Positions 44,226-54,519 are shown, numbered from the stretch's first letter. The stretch is 64,000 nt of DNA from Williamsia muralis NBRC 105860 (GCF_001598915.1 NZ_BDAP01000005.1:401189-465188), one strand, 5' to 3'. Notes: generated from the sequence alone by a model not told the origin. Program-made: numbers and translations.

Positions 44226-45620
44226 TCAGACCGGCAACAGGTTGGCGATGACCTTGGCGAGTTGACCGGCGTTGCGACATTCGTGCATCTCGATGACCGC
44301 CGAGTAGGTGCCGGCCACCGAGTCCCCCGTGTCCCAGTTCACCGCGGCTTCTGGATTGAGCCAATAGGCATGCCGGGTGCTCTCGACCATGCGCGTGAGC
44401 GCATCGAGTTGGGGGTCGTGGTAATTGTTGCGCCCGTCGCCCAGGATCAGCAGGGCGCCCCGGCGCGTGAGGGCATCGAGGTGGTCGTCCGCAAATCCGC
44501 CGAACGCGTGACCGTAGTCCGAGTGGCCGTCGCGGGTGATCAATCGGGCGCCGGCGAGCATCTCCCGCACAGCTGTCGCAAAGTCGAGATCGGGCCCGTC
44601 GAAATGCTCGGTGACCTCGTCCACGGTGTCGACGAAAGCGAACACCCTGACCTTCGAGAACTGTTGCCGTAGGGCGTAGACGAGCTGCAGGGTGAACTGC
44701 GAGAACCCAGCCACCGAGCCCGAGACATCACACAGGACAACCAATTCCGGCCGACCGGGCCGAGGTTTGCGGCGCACCAGGTCGATCGGTACGCCTCCGG
44801 TGGACATCGATGCCCGCAGCGTTTTGCGTACGTCGATCGACCCACGGTGGGCGCGTCGCCTGCGGATCTCGAGGCGGGCCGCCAGTAACCGTGCCAGCGG
44901 GGCGATGGTGCGACGGACCTCCGCAAGATCAGCGGCGCCGGCGGAGAGGAAGTTGACCCGTTCGGGAAGATTGGGGACCGCGTACTGCGAGACCTGCTCG
45001 CGGCCGTTCCGCTGGGCCATCCGGCGCCTGGTCTCCTGTTCGATCAACGACCTGAACTTCTGTACCCGGTCGGCCGCTGCCCGCCGGTACAGCGGTTCGG
45101 TGCCGGCGGTCTCGTCTCCCGCGCCGGCGGCCATGGCGGCGGCGATCTGCGCGATGAGGGTCTGGGGATTGATCGTCGACATCGCCTGATACGTGGAGAA
45201 TGCCGGACCGCGATTGGATCGGTAACTGCCGAGCTGCGCCACAGCCATCGCCGCGAATGCGGCCAGTTCGGCCTGCGCCTGCGGTGAGTCATCCGCGAGC
45301 AACTCGGCGAGCCGTTCACGCACCGCGTCCACGTCGATGTTCCCGTCGGCGTCAGGCGTGAACGCGTCGTCGTCGACGCCGCTGCGTTCGCCCATGCCCA
45401 ACGGGAACCAGAGGTCGAAGACCGAATCGAACACCCGGCGGTGTCCGTTGTCGTGCAGGAGTGTGCACGCCATGCCCTCACGGAAGCTGTCCCGGTCGAG
45501 CAGATCCAGCACTGCCGTCGCCTGGCCCGCATCGATCAGGTTGGCCGGTCCGACGACGATGCCGCGGGCCCGCAGATCATCCACGAATCCGGTGAGCTGG
45601 CTGATGAACGGGGCATCCAC
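44226..45620 (-). CDS. von Willebrand factor A-domain protein (CoxE-like)
   Basis: The 464-residue protein has an N-terminal helical region (about 1-260) and a C-terminal VWA/CoxE domain with the metal-ion site DVSGSVAGFS (DxSxS) and later Asp-rich ILGDGRNNYHD. With the AAA+ gene 8 bases upstream it forms a MoxR-vWA pair, thought to act as chaperones that insert metals or assemble complexes. Carbon monoxide dehydrogenase or nitric oxide reductase genes, the usual clients, are not in this window. Confidence 0.88.
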   Translation of the reverse strand: MDAPFISQLTGFVDDLRARGIVVGPANLIDAGQATAVLDLLDRDSFREGMACTLLHDNGHRRVFDSVFDLWFPLGMGERSGVDDDAFTPDADGNIDVDAVRERLAELLADDSPQAQAELAAFAAMAVAQLGSYRSNRGPAFSTYQAMSTINPQTLIAQIAAAMAAGAGDETAGTEPLYRRAAADRVQKFRSLIEQETRRRMAQRNGREQVSQYAVPNLPERVNFLSAGAADLAEVRRTIAPLARLLAARLEIRRRRAHRGSIDVRKTLRASMSTGGVPIDLVRRKPRPGRPELVVLCDVSGSVAGFSQFTLQLVYALRQQFSKVRVFAFVDTVDEVTEHFDGPDLDFATAVREMLAGARLITRDGHSDYGHAFGGFADDHLDALTRRGALLILGDGRNNYHDPQLDALTRMVESTRHAYWLNPEAAVNWDTGDSVAGTYSAVIEMHECRNAGQLAKVIANLLPV

Positions 45621-45628
45621 GGGCGCGC

Positions 45629-46510
45629 TCAGCTCAACTTCAGCTCTTTGAGCGCCGTGGCGAGGTCGGGACGATGTTTGAGGACCACGCCGAGGGTCTT
45701 CGCGATGACCCCCTCGTCGATCCGTGACCCCGGCTTCTCCCCCACTCCCAAGGCCAGCAAGGTGTTGGCCCAGTCGATTGTCTCGGCCACCGATGGCTTC
45801 TTACGGATGTCGAGGGTGCGGAGAACTCCGATGATGCGCACCAGCTCGTTCGCGACGGATTCGGCGAGCTGCGGGACACGACTGGCGAGGATCTCGCGCT
45901 CGCGGGCCGCATCGGGGAAGTCGATGTAGAGGTACAGGCAGCGTCGTTTGAGGGCTTCGGACAGTTCGCGTGTCGCGTTGGAGGTGAGCAGGACGATGGG
46001 CCGCCGGTCGGCGGTCACGGTGCCCATCTCCGGAATGGTGATCGCGAAGTCGCTGAGCACCTCGAGCAGCAGGCCCTCGATGTCGACGTCGGCCTTGTCG
46101 ACCTCATCGATCAGCAGCACCGTCGGGCCAGGCTGCGAGATCGCTTTCAGCAGCGGCCGGGGCAGGAGGAACTCGTCCGAGAAGATGTCGGCTTTCGTCT
46201 CGTCCCATCCGCGCTGCCCTGTCGCCTGGATGGCGAGGATCTGCTTGGCGTGATTCCACTCATACAGTGCGCGAGCCTCGTCGATGCCCTCATAGCACTG
46301 CAGTCGCACCAGATCGGCGTTCGTCGACTGCGAGATGGCGCGCGCGAGTTCGGTTTTACCCACGCCGGCCGGTCCCTCGACCAGGAGCGGCTTGCCCAGC
46401 CGGTCGGCAAGGAACACCGACGTGGAGGTCGAGTCGTCGGCGAGATAGCCGACGCCGGCAAGCGTTTCGCGGACGCCGGGCACATCGGTGAAACTAGGCT
46501 GTACGCCCAC
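45629..46510 (-). CDS. MoxR-family AAA+ ATPase
   Basis: The 293-residue ATPase has Walker A GPAGVGKTEL (46-55), Walker B TVLLIDEVDKAD, the MoxR insert and sensor motifs (LLTSNATRELSEALKRRCLYLYIDFP). It resembles CoxD/NorQ-type MoxR proteins, which remodel partner complexes with a vWA protein encoded next to them. It lies between proA and the vWA gene on the same strand. Confidence 0.92.
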   Translation of the reverse strand: MGVQPSFTDVPGVRETLAGVGYLADDSTSTSVFLADRLGKPLLVEGPAGVGKTELARAISQSTNADLVRLQCYEGIDEARALYEWNHAKQILAIQATGQRGWDETKADIFSDEFLLPRPLLKAISQPGPTVLLIDEVDKADVDIEGLLLEVLSDFAITIPEMGTVTADRRPIVLLTSNATRELSEALKRRCLYLYIDFPDAAREREILASRVPQLAESVANELVRIIGVLRTLDIRKKPSVAETIDWANTLLALGVGEKPGSRIDEGVIAKTLGVVLKHRPDLATALKELKLS

Positions 46511-46561
46511 AGGTCACTCCTCAGGATCGAAAATCAGGTGTCGGCCGGCTCGTCCACCGGG

Positions 46562-47827
46562 TCAACGAGGCCGCGTCTGGCCGTTCCCCCACGCGATCCA
46601 CTTCGTGGACGTGAGTTCCGGGAGCCCCATCGGTCCACGAGCATGCAACTTCTGTGTGGAGATACCGATCTCGGCGCCGAAGCCGAACTGTTCACCGTCG
46701 GTGAATGCGGTGGACGCGTTCACCATCACCGCGGCGGCATCGACGCGGTTGGTGAACTCTTCGGCGGCAGCGAGGTCCGTGGTGACGATGGCCTCGGTGT
46801 GGCTGGTGCCGTACCGGTCGATGTGGTCGATCGCCTCGTCGATCCCACCCACGATCTTCACAGCGATGTCGAGGGTGAGGTATTCGTCGGCCCAGTCCTG
46901 CTCGGTCGCCGGAACCATGCCCGGTTCGTCCCCGTGGATGGTCACCCCCGAGGTCTGCAAGACCTGGGTCAGTCGCGGCAGGGCGGTCTCCGCGATGGCC
47001 CGGTCGACCAACACGGTCTCGGCGGTGTTGCACACGCTCGGCCGGCGGGTCTTGGAGTTGACCACCAGATCCTCGGCCATGTCGAGATCGGCGGCTGCGT
47101 GAATGTAGATGTGGCAGTTGCCCGTACCGGTCTCGATGGTCGGCACGGTCGCGTTCTCCACGACTGCTTTGATCAACCCGGCCCCGCCACGTGGGATGAC
47201 CACATCGACCAGTCCACGAGCCCGGATCAGATGGGTCACACTCGACCGGTCGTCGGACGGGAGCAGTTGGACGGCATCAGCGGGCACACCAGCGGTGGTC
47301 AGCGTCTCGCGCAGGATGCGTACCAGCTCTGCGTTCGAACCCGCCGCGGACGACGACCCACGAAGCAGCGCTGCGTTACCCGATTTCAGCGCGATGCCGA
47401 ATGCGTCGACGGTGACGTTGGGCCGCGCCTCGTACACCATCCCGACGACACCGAGGGGCACCCGGACCTGACGCAACTGCATTCCGTTGGGCAGCGTCTT
47501 GCCCTGGACGACGTCGCCGATCGGATCGGGCAGAACGGCGACTTGCCGCAGGCCCTGGGCGATGCCCTCGACGCGGTCGGCGGTCAGACGCAGGCGGTCG
47601 ATGAGACTGGCCTCCACACCCGCAGCCTCGGCCCGGGCGACATCGCCGGCGTTCGCCGCCAGGATGGCATCGGTCTGGACGAGAAGAGCCTCCGCTGCGT
47701 CATGCAGCACCTGGTTCTTCTGGATGGTCGTCAGTCGGGCCAGCATCCTGGACGCGGCTTTCGCCGCGGTCGCCTGGGCACGAACGATCTGTTCGACATC
47801 AGCCGCAGTGGTGATGGAAGCACTCAT
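46562..47827 (-). CDS. proA: Glutamate-5-semialdehyde dehydrogenase (gamma-glutamyl phosphate reductase)
   Basis: ProA carries out the second step of proline synthesis, the NADPH reduction of gamma-glutamyl phosphate. The 421-residue product has the ALDH-type fold, the catalytic Cys in [15 protein letters not shown], and [11 protein letters not shown] 47827 gives a family-typical length. A start at 47857 overlaps the crotonase stop by 4 bases (ATGA) and is a good alternative with ten more residues. proB is not in the window. Confidence 0.95.
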   Translation of the reverse strand: MSASITTAADVEQIVRAQATAAKAASRMLARLTTIQKNQVLHDAAEALLVQTDAILAANAGDVARAEAAGVEASLIDRLRLTADRVEGIAQGLRQVAVLPDPIGDVVQGKTLPNGMQLRQVRVPLGVVGMVYEARPNVTVDAFGIALKSGNAALLRGSSSAAGSNAELVRILRETLTTAGVPADAVQLLPSDDRSSVTHLIRARGLVDVVIPRGGAGLIKAVVENATVPTIETGTGNCHIYIHAAADLDMAEDLVVNSKTRRPSVCNTAETVLVDRAIAETALPRLTQVLQTSGVTIHGDEPGMVPATEQDWADEYLTLDIAVKIVGGIDEAIDHIDRYGTSHTEAIVTTDLAAAEEFTNRVDAAAVMVNASTAFTDGEQFGFGAEIGISTQKLHARGPMGLPELTSTKWIAWGNGQTRPR

Positions 47828-47853
47828 CGGTCCAGGATAAGGGTTCGGGGAGT

Positions 47854-48663
47854 TCATCCCTGATCGACGTCATCCTGGCGGCCGTCTTGTGCACTGTCGA
47901 ACGAGCCGTGGCGGCCCGCGCCCCCTGCGAACCGAGAAGCACCGGCCACGGTGTCGCTTGCCAACGACGTCAGTCCGTGCGCGAACTCATTGCTCAGTGC
48001 ATCTCTCTCTGCCATACCTTCCTGCTCGATCACCGACAGCCGGTCCTGACGTAGACACGTCTGCGGGAAGGCAGCGATCTCGCGCGCGAGATGCTTCGCG
48101 GCGTGCACCGCTTCGCCGTGCGGCACCACCCTGTTCACCAAGCCGATGTGATGCGCTTCTGAAGCCGAGACCGCCCGTCCGGTCAGGATGAGATCCATCG
48201 CATGCGAGGTGCCGATCAGGCGCGGCAACCGCACGGTGCCGCCGTCGATCAGCGGCACACCCCAGCGGCGACAGAACACGCCGAGCACCGCGTCATCCTC
48301 GGCTATGCGCATGTCGGCCCACAAGGCCAGTTCGAGTCCGCCGGCGACCGCGTGTCCGCTGATGGCCGCGATCACCGGTTTGGACAGTTGCATTCGGGTC
48401 GGTCCCATCGGGCCGTCGCCATCGGGCTCCACCCGGTTGACCTTGTCTCCCGTCGCGACCGCTTTGAGATCTGCACCGGCGCAAAAGGTTCCACCCTCTC
48501 CGTGCAGAACCGCGACCGCGGCGTCGGGATCGGCGTCAAACGCGCGAAAGGCGGCCGCCAGCGCTGCGGCGGTCTCGCCGTCGACGGCGTTGCGCACCTC
48601 GGGCCGGTTGATGCCGATCGTGGTGACCGACCCTTCGCGGCGCACCACCACTGTGTTCGTCAT
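47854..48663 (-). CDS. Enoyl-CoA hydratase/isomerase-family protein
   Basis: The 269-residue crotonase-fold protein has the CoA/oxyanion segments [12 protein letters not shown] and [20 protein letters not shown] and then [23 protein letters not shown]. The Glu that acts in classical hydratases, normally before this GxPxxGG stretch, is Arg here, as in several mycobacterial EchA proteins, so the reaction is uncertain. The ATG has GGGAG upstream. It may be co-transcribed with proA, but the link looks incidental. Confidence 0.9.
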   Translation of the reverse strand: MTNTVVVRREGSVTTIGINRPEVRNAVDGETAAALAAAFRAFDADPDAAVAVLHGEGGTFCAGADLKAVATGDKVNRVEPDGDGPMGPTRMQLSKPVIAAISGHAVAGGLELALWADMRIAEDDAVLGVFCRRWGVPLIDGGTVRLPRLIGTSHAMDLILTGRAVSASEAHHIGLVNRVVPHGEAVHAAKHLAREIAAFPQTCLRQDRLSVIEQEGMAERDALSNEFAHGLTSLASDTVAGASRFAGGAGRHGSFDSAQDGRQDDVDQG

Positions 48664-48745
48664 GTGTCTCCCTTGGCCGGATGGGTCCGAACGTATCGCC
48701 GAAACCGCAGCGGCGACGCCTCTTCGACGCACATGCGCGCCGGAC

Positions 48746-49630
48746 CTACCGGGGGGAAGCGACGTAGTCCGTCGCTCTGGCTGCGGACCGGCGTGCCGCC
48801 GACTGCAGATCCGATCCCGCGGCCAGGTATGCAGCAAGAGAACCGACGAAGTGGTCACCGGCTCCCGTTGTGTCATGTGCGTGCACCTTCTCGACGTCGA
48901 ATGTCTCGACCGAGCCGCCCGTGGCAACCACCACCCCGCGGGCGCCGAGAGTGATGACCACCGACCGCGCCACCTCCAGCAGTCGCCGGGCCATGTCACC
49001 GGGATCAGTGAGCAGTCGGTCGCCGCAGTAATACTCGGCCTCCACCGCGTTGACCACCAACGGGTCGGCCACGCTCAAGATGTTGTCGTCCAGCGGGGCG
49101 ACCGGGCTGGGGTTGAGGATGAAACGGCAGTCGCCTGCTTCGGCCCATCCCACCACGGCCGCCGTCACCGATCGTGGTGATTCCAGTTGCGTCAGAACCA
49201 CTTTTGGGGCGAGAGCGTCGAGCGCAGCGGTGACATGGTCCGCCGAGACCTGATCATTGGCACCGGAGATGACGATGATGCTGTTGTCGCCATCGGCATC
49301 GACCTCGATGACGGCGCGGCCACTGGCGCCGGCCACCTCGACGACGTGGCGGGTGTCCACGCCGGCGGCATCCTGGTGCCGGCGCATCGTTGTACCCGCG
49401 GCGTCGTCGCCCACTGCACCGATCAGGGCGGTGGGGCCGATGTCTGCCGCCGCGAGAGCCTGATTCGCTCCTTTACCGCCGGGTCGTTCGACGTAGCTCG
49501 TGCCCATCACCGTCTCGCCGACCCGTGGCCGGCGGTCGGTGCGGACGACGAGGTCCAGATTCAACGTGCCGACCACTGCGACCAGTGGCGAGCCGACGTC
49601 CGATGCTGTTGCTGTCTCGGGACTACGCAT
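48746..49630 (-). CDS. PfkB-family sugar kinase, ribokinase-like
   Basis: The 294-residue kinase has both PfkB signatures, PGGKGANQALAAADIG (about 50-65) and DTTGAGDHFVGSLAAYL near 250, with the catalytic Asp in the latter. GTLNLDLVVRTDRRPRVGETV is typical of ribokinase. No sugar transporter or regulator lies near, so the sugar is unproven. It is 82 bases upstream of the crotonase gene on the same strand. Confidence 0.88.
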   Translation of the reverse strand: MRSPETATASDVGSPLVAVVGTLNLDLVVRTDRRPRVGETVMGTSYVERPGGKGANQALAAADIGPTALIGAVGDDAAGTTMRRHQDAAGVDTRHVVEVAGASGRAVIEVDADGDNSIIVISGANDQVSADHVTAALDALAPKVVLTQLESPRSVTAAVVGWAEAGDCRFILNPSPVAPLDDNILSVADPLVVNAVEAEYYCGDRLLTDPGDMARRLLEVARSVVITLGARGVVVATGGSVETFDVEKVHAHDTTGAGDHFVGSLAAYLAAGSDLQSAARRSAARATDYVASPR

Positions 49631-49733
49631 GTCTGCGATTGTCCCCCGACGACCGCGCCGTTGTCGCCGTCCTGATCCAAGGCGGAAAGTCAGGCACTCT
49701 CGACCAGCATCTCGGCCCGATCGGCGGACGCAT

Positions 49734-50396
49734 TCAACAGGTTGTCAGGGCCTTTCGGAGCACGGGATACGACGCGCGGTCGAGATACAGCCCGTACGCT
49801 CGCACCACCCTGACGAACTGGGTTGCATACTGACAGTGGAAGGCCGCGTTGGCGGGCATCCATCGCGAGGGTTGCTTGTCGCTCTTGTCCTGGTTCGCTT
49901 CCCCGTCGACCGCCACCAGGTTCGCCGGATCGTTCGCAAACCGTTGTCTCACAATGGCATTCCAACGACGCGCACCCATCGACCATGCGTAGGCCAACGG
50001 CACGATGTGGTCGATCTGCACCTTGGCGCCGGACCCTTTGCCCCGCCGGAAGACAATCCAGCGCCCGCTGTACGGGCTCTGCAGTTCACCGGAGGCCACC
50101 GCTCGCGGACAACTGTCGATGGCCGTGAACACCTTGTCGCGCAGGTCCCGATCGAGGATGTCGTTGCGGGTGTCGCATCCGTTGCCGGCTCCGCGCGCAT
50201 CGGTACCGTCGGTCCACGCCTCGCCGAAGGAGCTGCGTTCGTAGTCGGTCGATTTCGGGCGCTCCGCGAGTGCCGGGATCAACGCCAAGTCGGCCAGAAC
50301 CGCTCGGGCATCGGTGGACGCGATGGGCGGATCCACCCCGGTGAACCCGTCGCTCGCCGCGAACACGGCCGCCATCGCGAAAGCGAACAGCGCCAC
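49734..50396 (-). CDS. Secreted or membrane-anchored HNH endonuclease-family (DUF1524-like) protein
   Basis: The 220-residue protein begins with a hydrophobic stretch (ALFAFAMAAVFAAS) that could be a signal or anchor. The rest is the actinobacterial HNH/DUF1524 pattern: SFGEAWTDG, GCDTRNDILDRDL, VQIDHIVPLAYAWSMGA (the DH pair of the metal finger), NDPANLVAVDGEANQDKSD and WMPANAAFHCQYATQFVRV. The start is weak: GTG 50396 is the only usable codon after the recG stop, and no Shine-Dalgarno is evident. It probably cuts nucleic acid outside the cytoplasm, but this is inference. Confidence 0.82.
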   Translation of the reverse strand: MALFAFAMAAVFAASDGFTGVDPPIASTDARAVLADLALIPALAERPKSTDYERSSFGEAWTDGTDARGAGNGCDTRNDILDRDLRDKVFTAIDSCPRAVASGELQSPYSGRWIVFRRGKGSGAKVQIDHIVPLAYAWSMGARRWNAIVRQRFANDPANLVAVDGEANQDKSDKQPSRWMPANAAFHCQYATQFVRVVRAYGLYLDRASYPVLRKALTTC

Positions 50397-50424
50397 CCAC
50401 CACTTAAGGGCAACGGTACCGCCG

Positions 50425-52728
50425 TCACGACTTGTCCAGATAGGCCAATCGGACGGGCCCGAGGATCGAGTCGACGAGACCCGCCATCGGCTTGTGGTCG
50501 ACGAGCGTGAGGTCGCGGCCCACCACTTCGTCGGCCAGCGCGCGGGTGTCCTCGATGAGGTCGCCGTCGGTGAGGAGAGAGAGGAACTTGAGCGACGAGG
50601 TCTGCCCCGATTGGAGGGAGCCAAGCAGATCACCTTCCCTCCGCTGCGCAAGGTCGACGATCGACAACGCGAATCCGTCATTGGACTCCGCGACAGCCCG
50701 TAACCGTTCCATCGCCGGCGACATCTCCGCCGCACCGGTCACCAGCAGACACAATCCGGGCAGACCACCACGGCCGACGCGGCCCCGCAATTGGTGCAGT
50801 TGGCTGACCCCGAAACGCTCGGCGTCCACGATCACCATGGTGGTCGCATTGGGCACGTCCACTCCCACCTCGATCACCGTTGTCGACACCAAGATGTCGA
50901 TGTCCCCTGCGGTGAAGTCGGCCATCAGCAGGGCCTTCTCGTCCGCGGGCAGTCGACCGTGCAGGAGGCCGAGGCGATGACCACCCAACGGCCCTTCGCT
51001 CAGCGTCGTGAACATGTCGACCGCGGACGTGGCCGGTTCGGCTGCGGCTTCGGCGCCTTTGCGCTCCGACTTCTGCCCGGCCGCAGTCCCGTCGTCGCCG
51101 ATCCGGGCGCACACCACGTACACCTGTCGACCGGCCTCGACCTCCTCGTTCACCCGCTCCCAGACACGCTGGACCCACTTCGGATTCCCACGCGGGACCA
51201 CACTCGTGGTGATGGGTTGACGACCACGCGGCAACTCTCGGAGCGTGGAGGTCTCGAGGTCTCCGAACACGGTCATGGCCACAGTCCGCGGGATGGGCGT
51301 CGCGGTCATCACCAGCAGATGCGGGACGATTCCGTCGCGTCCACGGGACCGCAACGTATCGCGCTGTTCCACACCGAATCTGTGCTGCTCGTCGACCACG
51401 ACAAAACCGAGGTTGAAGAAGTCGACGTGTTCCTGGAGGAGCGCGTGGGTGCCGATCAAGATGCCCACCTGGCCGGTGACGGTTTCCAGAAGCGCGGTGC
51501 GTTTGGCCGCCGTCTTCATGGATCCGGTGATCAGCGCGATCCGGGTGGCTCCCTCCTCACCGTCGAGCTCACCTTCGCGCGCGAGTCCTCCGAGCATCGC
51601 CTCGAGCGTCCGGAGATGCTGAGCGGCAAGGACTTCCGTCGGAGCCAGTAGCGCGCACTGGTAGCCGTTGTCGATCACCCTCAGCATCACCAGCAGCGCC
51701 ACCAGGGTTTTGCCCGACCCGACCTCTCCCTGCAGCAGCCTGCTCATCGGCGCGACGCTGGACTGATCGGCCGCGGTGATCGGGGCTGCGAGGTCGGCGC
51801 TGATCTCGTCGATCACGGCCGCCTGACCTTCGGTCAGAGTGAAGGGCAGCCGCGCGATCATCTTGTCCTCGAGGCCACCGGGTACGTGCCGACAGACAGG
51901 GCCGGCCGCACCGCGGTCGACGTGGCGTCGCTGCGCCAATGCCAGTTGCAACGCGAGCGCCTCGTCGAACTTGAGCCGGGCACGCGCCTGGTCGATGTCG
52001 TTCTGCCCCTCGGGCACGTGAATCTTGCGAAGCGCCTCGTCGGCACCGATCAACCCGCGGGCGAGCCGCTCGGTGTCGGGCAACGGGTCTTCGATCGGAT
52101 CGAGTTGGCCGAGAACGGCGCGCACGCACTGCCAGATGGTCCACGCCTGCAACTTGGCCGTGCCCCGGTACACGGGGATCACATCGCGCAGGAACTCGGA
52201 GAAATCGATCGACCCATCTTTTTCTCCGCCGCCGTCTCCTGCGTCCACCGCAAGCGCTTTGGCGATCCCCGCCATCACCGCCGACCCCACCGCATCGTCG
52301 GCCTCGATCGAGGTGCCGTCCTCTGGCAGCAGCAGCCAGTTCGGGTGTGTGAGCTGTAGTTCGTTGCGGAAGTACTTGACCTCGCCGGCCATCATCACCC
52401 GCGTCCCCTTGGGGAGCTTCGCGGCGATCCACGGCGAGTTGAAGAAGGTGACAGCGATCCGGACGTTCCCGTCGAAGACAACGAGTTTGACCATCTTTCG
52501 GCGAGAATTGCGGATCGGGATCGTCTTGTTCTCCTCGACCCGGGCCACCACGGTGAGGCGCTCACCGGGTTCGGGTTTGCGTTCGCCCGAGAGATCACCT
52601 TGTTTGACGTAGCGGTCGGGAACGTAGCGTAGGAGCTCACCGACGGTCTGCACCTTGATCTGTTCCTCGAGCATGTCGGCTGCTTTGGCGCCGAGCACCG
52701 TCTCGAGCGAGTCGGACAGCGAAACCAC
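50425..52728 (-). CDS. recG: ATP-dependent DNA helicase RecG
   Basis: RecG remodels stalled forks and Holliday junctions. The 767-residue protein has the N-terminal wedge/OB domain (TVVARVEENKTIPIRNSRRKMVKLVVFDG), Walker A GEVGSGKT, VVDEQHRFGV, ATPIPRT and QLRGRVGRGG near the C-terminus. Length is near the usual 690-740, with one Asp/Gly insert (AVDAGDGGGEKDGSID). It is 13 bases downstream of the DAK2 gene. Confidence 0.96.
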   Translation of the reverse strand: MVSLSDSLETVLGAKAADMLEEQIKVQTVGELLRYVPDRYVKQGDLSGERKPEPGERLTVVARVEENKTIPIRNSRRKMVKLVVFDGNVRIAVTFFNSPWIAAKLPKGTRVMMAGEVKYFRNELQLTHPNWLLLPEDGTSIEADDAVGSAVMAGIAKALAVDAGDGGGEKDGSIDFSEFLRDVIPVYRGTAKLQAWTIWQCVRAVLGQLDPIEDPLPDTERLARGLIGADEALRKIHVPEGQNDIDQARARLKFDEALALQLALAQRRHVDRGAAGPVCRHVPGGLEDKMIARLPFTLTEGQAAVIDEISADLAAPITAADQSSVAPMSRLLQGEVGSGKTLVALLVMLRVIDNGYQCALLAPTEVLAAQHLRTLEAMLGGLAREGELDGEEGATRIALITGSMKTAAKRTALLETVTGQVGILIGTHALLQEHVDFFNLGFVVVDEQHRFGVEQRDTLRSRGRDGIVPHLLVMTATPIPRTVAMTVFGDLETSTLRELPRGRQPITTSVVPRGNPKWVQRVWERVNEEVEAGRQVYVVCARIGDDGTAAGQKSERKGAEAAAEPATSAVDMFTTLSEGPLGGHRLGLLHGRLPADEKALLMADFTAGDIDILVSTTVIEVGVDVPNATTMVIVDAERFGVSQLHQLRGRVGRGGLPGLCLLVTGAAEMSPAMERLRAVAESNDGFALSIVDLAQRREGDLLGSLQSGQTSSLKFLSLLTDGDLIEDTRALADEVVGRDLTLVDHKPMAGLVDSILGPVRLAYLDKS

Positions 52729-52741
52729 TAGCGTGCCATGC

Positions 52742-54394
52742 CTATTCGACTCCGACCTGCAAGAGCTCGCCGACCTGGCCGCCGGGGTAGCTGACGAACT
52801 CGACCCCGGGGTGGTTGGTGTTCACGTGGTGCTCGAGCTGCTCCAGAACCCCTGGATCGAGGTTGCGGCCCGCGAGCACGCTGACCATCTCGCCACCTGT
52901 ACTGAGCAGCAGATCGATCAGACCTGTCGCAGCGCCGAGGATCTCCCTGTCGATCACCAGGACTCCGTCGCCGATGAGTCCGAGATGGTCACCCGGCCGA
53001 CAGGTTCCGGCAAAGGTCAGGGCCGTCTCGGTGGCCACCACCACCGCGCCGAAACGCGTTGCAGCGGCTGCTTCAGCCATCGCGTAGGCGTCGTCGTCGG
53101 CCAGTTCGGTCGGGTCGTGGACTGCCATCGCCGACAGACTCTGCACCATCGATCCACCCGGGAGGATGACCACCGAGCGCTCCCGCGAGCGGGCAGCGGC
53201 AGCAACGGCGACGAGTTCCTGAGCTGGCAATGCCCCGTTGCCCATCAACACCACATGTGCACTGTCGACCTCGATGATCGCCTTGGCCAACGCATCCGCA
53301 TCCAGTTCACCGGCACCGTCGGTGTCAGCGCGGACCACCACGGCCCCCTCCTGTTCGAACAACTCGGCGGCCTCGTCGCCGGTGACGACGGCGACGACGG
53401 CGCGTTTACGTTTGGGAAGGTGTCCGGAGTCGTCGTCCTGGCCTCGATGGGCATCGAGCAAAAAGCAGCTGATCCGGATGTCGGAGACCCTTCCCAGGGC
53501 AAGTCCCGCCTCGATCGCCGCACCCGGTTCACAGGTGTGCACGTGAATCGAGAATCGTTCACCTGCTTCGTCATCGGCGCTGTCGCCGACGATCACCACC
53601 GCATCACCGAGACCGTCCAGGTCGCGCCGCAACGTCGAGATCTGCTCTGCGGCAGCGCCTTCGAGGAGGTACATCACCTCGAAGTCCATCTCATCGTCGC
53701 TCTCGCACGTCTCGCCGATCTGGTGTCCGATGCGGTCACCGCCACCGGCAAGCGCGCCCTGATAACGACGGCGGCGTGCAGATACACCGGTGAGTACCTT
53801 GACCAGTTCGTCGAAGATCACGAGCAGACCGCGTCCACCGGCGTCGACCACCCCGGCCTGAGCCAGCACGTCGAGTTGGCCGGTGGTGAGGTCGAGATCC
53901 TCCGCGCAGCCGTCGGCGATCGCCCTGGCGAGGTCGGCAGGCGTCGCCTCGATGTGTTCGGCGGCATTGTGCGCCGCACGCCGCAGCAACGTGAGGACGG
54001 TGCCTTCACGCGGCTGGCTCACCGCTCGCGTGGCGGCCAGCGATCCGAGACGCAGACCCGCGACCCACAATTGGTTGAAGGAGACACGGCCACCGATGGA
54101 GTTGACCTCGGCAGCGTCGGCCAATCCGACGAGGACCTGCGAGAGAATGATGCCCGAGTTACCCCGCGCCTTGCCCACGGCACCATCGGCCATCGCCCTG
54201 GCGACCGTCGCCGTATCGGCGTCGGCCTGTACCTCACCCACTGCGTCGGCTGCCGCCATCATCGTGTGCAGCATGTTGCTGCCGGTGTCCGAATCCGGGA
54301 TGGGGAAGACGTTGAGGTCGTTGATCTCGGCGCGGACGGCGCCGAGCCCTGCCACCGCACCCTCGATCCAGTCGCGCAACAACCCGGGATCCAT
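52742..54394 (-). CDS. DAK2-domain (YloV/FakA-like) protein
   Basis: The 550-residue protein has an N-terminal DAK2 phosphatase/kinase domain (INDLNVFPIPDSDTGSNML, GKARGNSGIILSQVL) and a C-terminal DegV-like half, the layout of fatty-acid kinase FakA. A DegV-type binding protein is encoded at 40.8-41.7 kb, so a fatty-acid kinase pair is possible; that is inference. Start choice is uncertain: ATG 54394 fits the family N-terminus, while TTG 54421 has a much better GGGGAGG. It is tightly followed by recG, as in mycobacteria. Confidence 0.87.
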   Translation of the reverse strand: MDPGLLRDWIEGAVAGLGAVRAEINDLNVFPIPDSDTGSNMLHTMMAAADAVGEVQADADTATVARAMADGAVGKARGNSGIILSQVLVGLADAAEVNSIGGRVSFNQLWVAGLRLGSLAATRAVSQPREGTVLTLLRRAAHNAAEHIEATPADLARAIADGCAEDLDLTTGQLDVLAQAGVVDAGGRGLLVIFDELVKVLTGVSARRRRYQGALAGGGDRIGHQIGETCESDDEMDFEVMYLLEGAAAEQISTLRRDLDGLGDAVVIVGDSADDEAGERFSIHVHTCEPGAAIEAGLALGRVSDIRISCFLLDAHRGQDDDSGHLPKRKRAVVAVVTGDEAAELFEQEGAVVVRADTDGAGELDADALAKAIIEVDSAHVVLMGNGALPAQELVAVAAAARSRERSVVILPGGSMVQSLSAMAVHDPTELADDDAYAMAEAAAATRFGAVVVATETALTFAGTCRPGDHLGLIGDGVLVIDREILGAATGLIDLLLSTGGEMVSVLAGRNLDPGVLEQLEHHVNTNHPGVEFVSYPGGQVGELLQVGVE

Positions 54395-54519
54395 GGCGGG
54401 TACACCAACCTGCTCCGCCAATGTCCGCACCTCCCCTCATGTGGTCTGTTCCACAGACTAATCTGAGGGGACGACCAACCGGACCCGGCCGTATCAGCGG
54501 GACGGGGACGTGAGGCTAT

